A program made the position numbers and the translations under genes. The notes under the pieces were generated by a model. It worked only from the letters and a program-made list of their open reading frames with translations. It had not been told where the DNA came from and ran no database searches. This document shows positions 47,858 to 64,000 of a DNA stretch of 64,000 bases, in pieces (within the stretch, counting starts at the first letter, position 1; each line of letters begins with the position of its first letter). This stretch comes from Arenicola marina. Taxonomy: Eukaryota; Annelida; Polychaeta; Arenicolidae. The DNA lies in assembly GCA_964019135.1 (NCBI GenBank), contig OZ025260.1, forward strand, positions 31,552,254 through 31,616,253, in the 5' to 3' direction.

Positions 47858-50800
47858 GGCGTCTGGCATGAATGGGGGAGGGGTGCGGCTTCTGGCATGA
47901 ATGGGGGAGGGGTGCGCCTTCTGGCATGAATGGGGGAGGGGTGCGGCGTCTGGCATGAATGGGGGAGGGGTGCGGCTTCTGGCATGAATGGGGGAGGGGT
48001 GCGGCTTCTGGCATGAATGGGGGAGGGGTGCGGCTTCTGGCATGAATGGGGGAGGGGTGCGGCTTCTGGCATGAATGGGGGAGGGGTGCGGCTTCTGGCA
48101 TGAATGGGGGAGGGGTGCGGCTTCTGGCATGAATGGGGGAGGGGTGCGGCGTCTGGCATGAATGGGGGAGGGGTGCGCCTTCTGGCATGAATGGGGGAGG
48201 GGTGCGCCTTCTGGCATGAATGGGGGAGGGGTGCGGCTTCTGGCATGAATGGGGGAGGGGTGCGGCTTCTGGCATGAATGGGAGAGGGGGCGGCTTCTGG
48301 CATGAATGGGGGAGGGGTGCGGCTTCTGGCATGAATGGGGGAGGGGTGCGGCTTCTGGCATAGATGGGGGAGAGGGGGGCTTCTGGCATGAATGGGGGAG
48401 AGGTGCGGCTTTTGGCATGAGTGGGGGAGAGGGTGGCTTCTGGCATGAATGGGGGAGAGGGCGGCTTCTGGCATGAATGGGGGAGGGGTGCGGCTTCTGG
48501 CATGAATGGGGGAGGGGTGCGGCTTTTGGCATGAGTGGGGGAGGGGTGCGGCTTCTGGCATGAATGGGGGAGGGGTGCGCCTTCTGGCATGAATGGGGGA
48601 GGGCTGCGCCTTCTGGCATGAATGGGGGAGGGGTGCGGCTTTTGGCATGAGTGGGGGAGAGGGTGGCTTCTGGCATGAATGGGGGAGGGGTGCGGCTTCT
48701 GGCATGAATGGGGGAGGGGTGCGCCTTCTGGCATGAATGGGGGAGGGGTGCGGCGTCTGGCATGAATGGGGGAGGGGTGCGGCTTCTGGCATGAATGGGG
48801 GAGGGGTGCGGCTTCTGGCATGAATGGGGGAGGGGTGCGGCTTCTGGCATAAATGGGGGAGGGGTGCGGCTTCTGGCATGAATGGGGGAGGGGTGCGGCT
48901 TTTGGCATGAATGGGGGAGGGGTGCGCCTTCTGGCATGAATGGGGGAGGGGTGCGGCTTTTGGCATGAGTGGGGGAGGGATGCGGCTTCTGGCATGAATG
49001 GGGGAGGGGTGCGCCTTCTGGCATGAATGGGGGAGAGGGTGGCTTCTGGCATAGATGGGGGAGGGGTGCGCCTTCTGGCATGAATGGGGGAGGGGTGCGG
49101 CTTCTGGCATGAATGGGGGAGGGGTGCGGCTTCTGGCATGAATGGGGGAGGGGTGCGGCTTTTGGCATGAGTGGGGGAGAGGGTGGCTTCTGGCATGAAT
49201 AGACAGAGGGGGGCTTCTGGCATAAATGGGGGAGGGGTGCGGCTTTTGGCATGAGTGGGGGAGAGGGGTGCGGCTTCTGGCATGAATGGGGGAGGGGTGC
49301 GGCTTCTGGCATGAATGGGGGAGGGGTGCGGCTTCTGGCATGAATGGGGGAGGGGTGCGCCTTCTGGCATGAATGGGGGAGGGGTGCGGCGTCTGGCATG
49401 AATGGGGGAGGGGTGCGCCTTCTGGCATGAGTGGGGGAGAGGGCGGCTTCTGGCATGAATGGGGGAGGGGTGCGGCTTTTGGCATGAATGGGGGAGGGGT
49501 GCGGCTTCTGGCATGAATGGGGGAGGGGTGCGGCTTCTGGCATGAATGGGGGAGGGGTGCGGCTTCTGGCATGAATGGGGAAGGGGTGCGGCTTCTGGCA
49601 TGAATGGGGGAGGGGTGCGGCTTCTGGCATGAATGGGGGAGAGGGTGGCTTCTGGCATGAATGGGGGAGGGGTGCGGCTTCTGGCATGAGTGGGGGAGGG
49701 GTGCGGCGTCTGGCATGAATGGGGGAGGGGTGCGGCTTCTGGCATGAATGGGGGAGGGGTGCGGCTTCTGGCATGAATGGGGAAGGGGTGCGGCTTCTGG
49801 CATGAATGGGGGAGGGGTGCGGCTTCTGGCATGAATGGGGGAGAGGGTGGCTTCTGGCATGAATGGGGGAGGGGTGCGGCTTCTGGCATGAGTGGGGGAG
49901 GGGTGCGGCGTCTGGCATGAATGGGGGAGGGGTGCGCCTTCTGGCATGAATGGGGGAGGGGTGCGGCTTCTGGCATGAATGGGGGAGGGGTGCGGCTTCT
50001 GGCATGAATGGGGGAGGGGTGCGGCTTCTGGCATGAATGGGGGAGGGGTGCGGCTTCTGGCATGAATGGGGGAGGGGTGCGGCTTCTGGCATGAATGGGG
50101 GAGAGGGTGGCTTCTGGCATGAATGGGGGAGGGGTGCGGCTTCTGGCATGAATGGGGGAGGGCTGCGCCTTCTGGCATGAATGGGGGAGGGGTGCGGCTT
50201 CTGGCATGAATGGGGGAGGGGTGCGGCTTCTGGCATGAATGGGGGAGGGGTGCGGCTTCTGGCATGAATGGGGGAGGGGTGCGGCTTCTGGCATGAATGG
50301 GGGAGGGGTGCGGCTTCTGGCATGAATGGGGGAGAGGGTGGCTTCTGGCATGAATGGGGGAGGGGTGCGGCTTCTGGCATGAATGGGGGAGGGGTGCGGC
50401 TTCTGGCATGAATGGGGGAGGGGTGCGGCTTCTGGCATGAATGGGGGAGGGGTGCGGCTTCTGGCATGAATGGGGGAGGGGTGCGGCTTCTGGCATGAAT
50501 GGGGGAGGGGTGCGGCTTCTGGCATAGATGGGGGAGGGCTGCGCCTACTGGCATGAGTGGGGGAGAGGGTGGCTTCTGGCATGAATGGGGGAGGGCTGCG
50601 CCTTCTGGCATGAATGGGGGAGGGGTGCGGCTTCTGGCGTGAATGGGGGAGGGGTGCGGCTTCTGGCATAGATGGGGGAGGGCTGCGCCTTCTGGCATGA
50701 ATGGGGGAGGGGTGCGGCTTCTGGCATGAATGGGGGAGGGGTGCGGCTTCTGGCATAGATGGGGGAGGGCTGCGCCTTCTGGCATGAATGGGGGAGGGGT

Positions 50801-51127
50801 GCGGCTTCTGGCATGAATGGGGGAGGGGTGCGGCTTCTGGCATAGATGGGGGAGGGGTGCGGCTTCTGGCATGAATGGGGGAGGGGTGCGGCTTCTGGCA
50901 TGAATGGGGGAGGGGTGCGGCTTCTGGCATGAATGGGGGAGGGGTGCGGCTTCTGGCATAGATGGGGGAGAGGGTGGCTTCTGGCATGAATGGGGAAGGG
51001 GTGCGGCTTCTGGCATAGATGGGGGAGAGGGCGGCTTCTGGCATAGATGGGGGAGAGGGTGGCTTCTGGCATGAATGGGGGAGAGGGTGGCTTCTGGCAT
51101 GAATAGGGGAGGGGTGCGGCTTCTGGC
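47858..51127. repeat. 29-bp minisatellite, about 113 copies (3.27 kb)
   Basis: The unit is GGCTTCTGGCATGAATGGGG followed by GAGGGGTGC. Variants include 28-bp units (GAGAGGGTGGCTTCTGG), TGCGCC for TGCGGC, and CATAGATG or CATGAGTG. Blocks repeat at higher order (49572 and 49775, offset 203 bp, seven units). The 29-bp period and lack of minus-strand stops leave all three minus frames open for up to 1119 codons; these frames are artefacts. Confidence 0.97.
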
Positions 51128-52966
51128 TAAGGTCGATCGGCGTCTTATGCCACCTTGCGCGCATATCGCGCTAAACCTGGCCAAGGAACCCATGAGACAA
51201 TAGGATGAAACTACCGCCGACGCGAGTGTGGTTTGAAACCGAGACCTGTTGATCTTCAGTAAAGTACGCTACCTTCGGCGGCTCCCTCATCTGATTAGAT
51301 TCAGGATTATTCTGATAGATGCGTAAACCTTTACATCTCATGACCTTCCCCAGGTAAAGAAAGCGGCTGGTTATAATCCTTGTTCAACGCTAAGAACACT
51401 TCAACGCCAAGTTGAAATTCTGGAGACCGTTTTTCCGCGAAAAAATAGAAAATGTCCACTGAGCTAATTTGGAAAATGTCCCGTTGCTTACTTCCGCAAC
51501 GAGGTTGGGAATCCATTTAAACGGAACTTACGGCATAATTATGAATACAGCTCCAGCTAAGCGACAGCATACTGAACAGGTTTGAAATCTGCACAAATAC
51601 CGTCAGTGGTACATGTCGACTGTAGACCGTCCAGAGCAGGCCATATGCATCGATAACTCGCATATCTATTGAAAGATAACACGAAGTTACAAGTGCGCGT
51701 CTCCAAGTGCATAGGCACATACCGCAAAGTTAAACAGAGAAAATGAAATCGCCTCTTTAAGATCCATAATTCCATAATAAATGAGAAATTTACAATGTAG
51801 ATTTCCACTTCTCCAAACAAATACGATTACAAGGGAGGTATATACCCCAGGTTTTGGTCGCTCTTCACTCGGCCAGACTTATGTCAACAACCATGAATAA
51901 TACAACAGCCGAGAGACGATGAACATTGCAAGCAAAAGGTCTTCATTTGTACTATCTTTCTGACTCTTGAAATTGAAAAAGATGGACCAAATTTTCAAAG
52001 TAGACATCGTGCTTATATTTGCATGCCCCTCCCCCACCCCAAAGAATACATCAAACAAAAGCCGCCTCTATTTAAACACCCCGCGACGTTCGTACATAGA
52101 ACACATTTCCTTGTGCAATGCTGACTACCCACGGCATGCTGACTAAATGAAAAGCACCGTTAGAAAGATTTACACCAGACTTACATATAAAAAGTATCAG
52201 GGGGTGGGTGGGGAGGCATTCGGTCGTGATCAAGTATCAGTGCTCACCTTAACAAGACGCGATATAGGAAAAGAAAAAACAGTTGCTCAGAGGATACAAA
52301 TAATAAAGTTACTAATATTTCAGACAAAATTTCAAAATAGCAATATACGAGACTTCACCTTACAAGCCTACTATGTAGACCACGTCTTGAACGGTTTTGA
52401 AAATTCATTGTTCATATCGCGAATATCAAAACGGACAAATGCTTGTCGAACCCTCTACAGGCGCCATCGCTCATCGACTCACAGTACCGGTGTCGAGCCG
52501 ACGACCAAGGTTCACGTGTATATTTCTACGACACAAGAGACAAGCACGACCTGTAACCGTGGTCGGTGCAGCTACTTTCGTGCAGACAACCAGAACGGTC
52601 GCTGCGTGACGTCAGCGACCACGCGCCTAGCGCTTAGAGACAACAACAAACAGAAACTCTAGTCCCTGCGTTCCAATTTTCGCATTTCACATAGTGATAT
52701 GCATGTACCATGGTACAGACACAGTGGCTGTTTCCCCTATGTCATTCCCATCGGACTGGTATTCAGAAAACACAACGTCACGCATTTGTTTCACACTTCA
52801 GACAAGTTATGTCTTCCTGATTAGCCGCCGATTTGTCATGTCCAGGGCCGCGTACCTAACTTCGCCATTTACACGAGCTTTTGTAACCAGTGGTTTACTC
52901 ATTTGGAGGAGCTTTGGCGTTCGCCAGACGGCCTACATCTCATGGATGTGCTGTCTGAAGTTGGCG
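51128..52966. other. Intergenic stretch, no gene recognised
   Basis: Unique AT-balanced sequence. A 171-codon open frame at 52147-52662 has no recognisable domain and no supporting signals. Confidence 0.45.
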
Positions 52967-53172
52967 TTGTTGGCGTCCGCTGGGCTTCCTAGATTCCGAT
53001 GGATGAATCATCTAAGGTTGTTGGTGTTCGCTGGGCTTCCTAGATTCCGATGGATGAATCATCTAAGGTTGTTGGCGTTCGCTGGGCTTCCTAGATTCCG
53101 ATGGATGAATCATCTAAGGTTGCTCGCGTTCGCTGGGCCTCATAGATTCCGATGGATGAATCATCCAAGGTT
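52967..53172. repeat. 51-bp minisatellite, 4 copies
   Basis: Four units containing TTCGCTGGGCTTCCTAGATT and CCGATGGATGAATCATCTAA. The period is 17 codons, so a frame stays open across it. It lies about 200 bp beyond the stop codon of the minus-strand Sfmbt-like gene, probably in or near its 3' UTR. Confidence 0.9.
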
Positions 53173-53366
53173 CCCAGGAATGAGTTAACGGAGGTTGTCC
53201 AGGCAAGATGAATCTTCCCTTCATTGAATCACTGCTGCTCTGTCTTCACCGACATGTGGCGGATGCTACGTAGGCGTAAGCTTTCAAAAAGACTCCACCT
53301 ACGGTAAAAATCTACGCTGCTTTTGACGTTTGACCAGTAAATATTGACACAAAAAAAAAACCCCGC

Positions 53367-63958
<10,592 letters not shown>

Positions 63959-64000
63959 CTGAAAACAATCCAGGAAAGCGTGGCACATGAATTAACGGTC
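63959..64000 (-). other. Sfmbt intron running off the window
   Basis: Polypyrimidine and acceptor (TTTTCAG) of the first exon seen. The upstream exons, which should include the start codon, lie to the right of the window. Confidence 0.7.

Noticed and set aside
47821-51193. Minus-strand ORFs of 891, 1107 and 1119 codons with Pro/His/Ser-rich repeats
   Set aside because: All three frames of one strand are open because the 29-bp unit lacks stops in every phase. This is not how a real gene behaves.
52147-52662. 171-codon plus-strand ORF
   Set aside because: No recognisable domain, no Kozak, splice or poly(A) context. The length is possible by chance in unique DNA.

Overview
This window looks like nuclear DNA of a marine invertebrate animal. 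The genes have short exons, phase-consistent GT-AG introns and metazoan proteins, with dense tRNA-derived SINEs, inverted-repeat elements, poly(G)/poly(C) runs and more than fifteen minisatellites. There is nothing bacterial, and I see no viral or LTR-type element. The best guess is amphioxus (Branchiostoma) or another invertebrate deuterostome. The main reason is that several minisatellites straddle exon-intron boundaries. I recall this habit being described for amphioxus ('mirage' minisatellites), but I could not check it here.

Layout. 1-13.4 kb is gene-poor: minisatellites, two small mobile elements, C/G-rich sequence and one orphan signal-peptide first exon (minus, 5157-5298). 13.5-21.2 kb (minus) is a four-exon gene for an ankyrin-LRR-ROC-COR (ROCO) protein of 1319 aa, with two introns largely filled by tandem arrays. 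21.2-28.9 kb is intergenic. It holds a 2.1-kb foldback element carrying the first exon of a PIF1-like helicase. 28.9-30.3 kb (plus) is MED7, two exons, 249 aa, whose stop codon begins a 36-bp minisatellite. 33.5-37.2 kb (minus) is FAXDC2, six exons, 360 aa. 37.2-42.9 kb holds SINEs, a 1.3-kb foldback element and a tandem duplication. 42.9-45.5 kb (plus) is a SUMO-2/3-type gene, four exons, 91 aa. 47.9-51.1 kb is a 3.3-kb array of about 113 copies of a 29-bp unit. 53.4-64.0 kb (minus) holds the last 14 coding exons (1031 aa) of a four-MBT plus SAM Polycomb-group protein of the Sfmbt/L3MBTL2/MBTD1 group. Its 5' end lies beyond the window.

The exon models were built by hand from splice signals. 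All five multi-exon models sum to whole codons with matching phases at every junction. The genes are ordinary housekeeping or regulatory genes (transcription mediator, sumoylation, Polycomb repression, lipid hydroxylation, ROCO GTPase) with no operon-like link.

The most interesting theme is where the repeats arose: three arrays incorporate gene edges. They are the 34-bp array at the donor of ROCO exon 3, the 105-bp in-frame triplication at the donor of an MBT exon, and the 36-bp array containing the MED7 stop codon.
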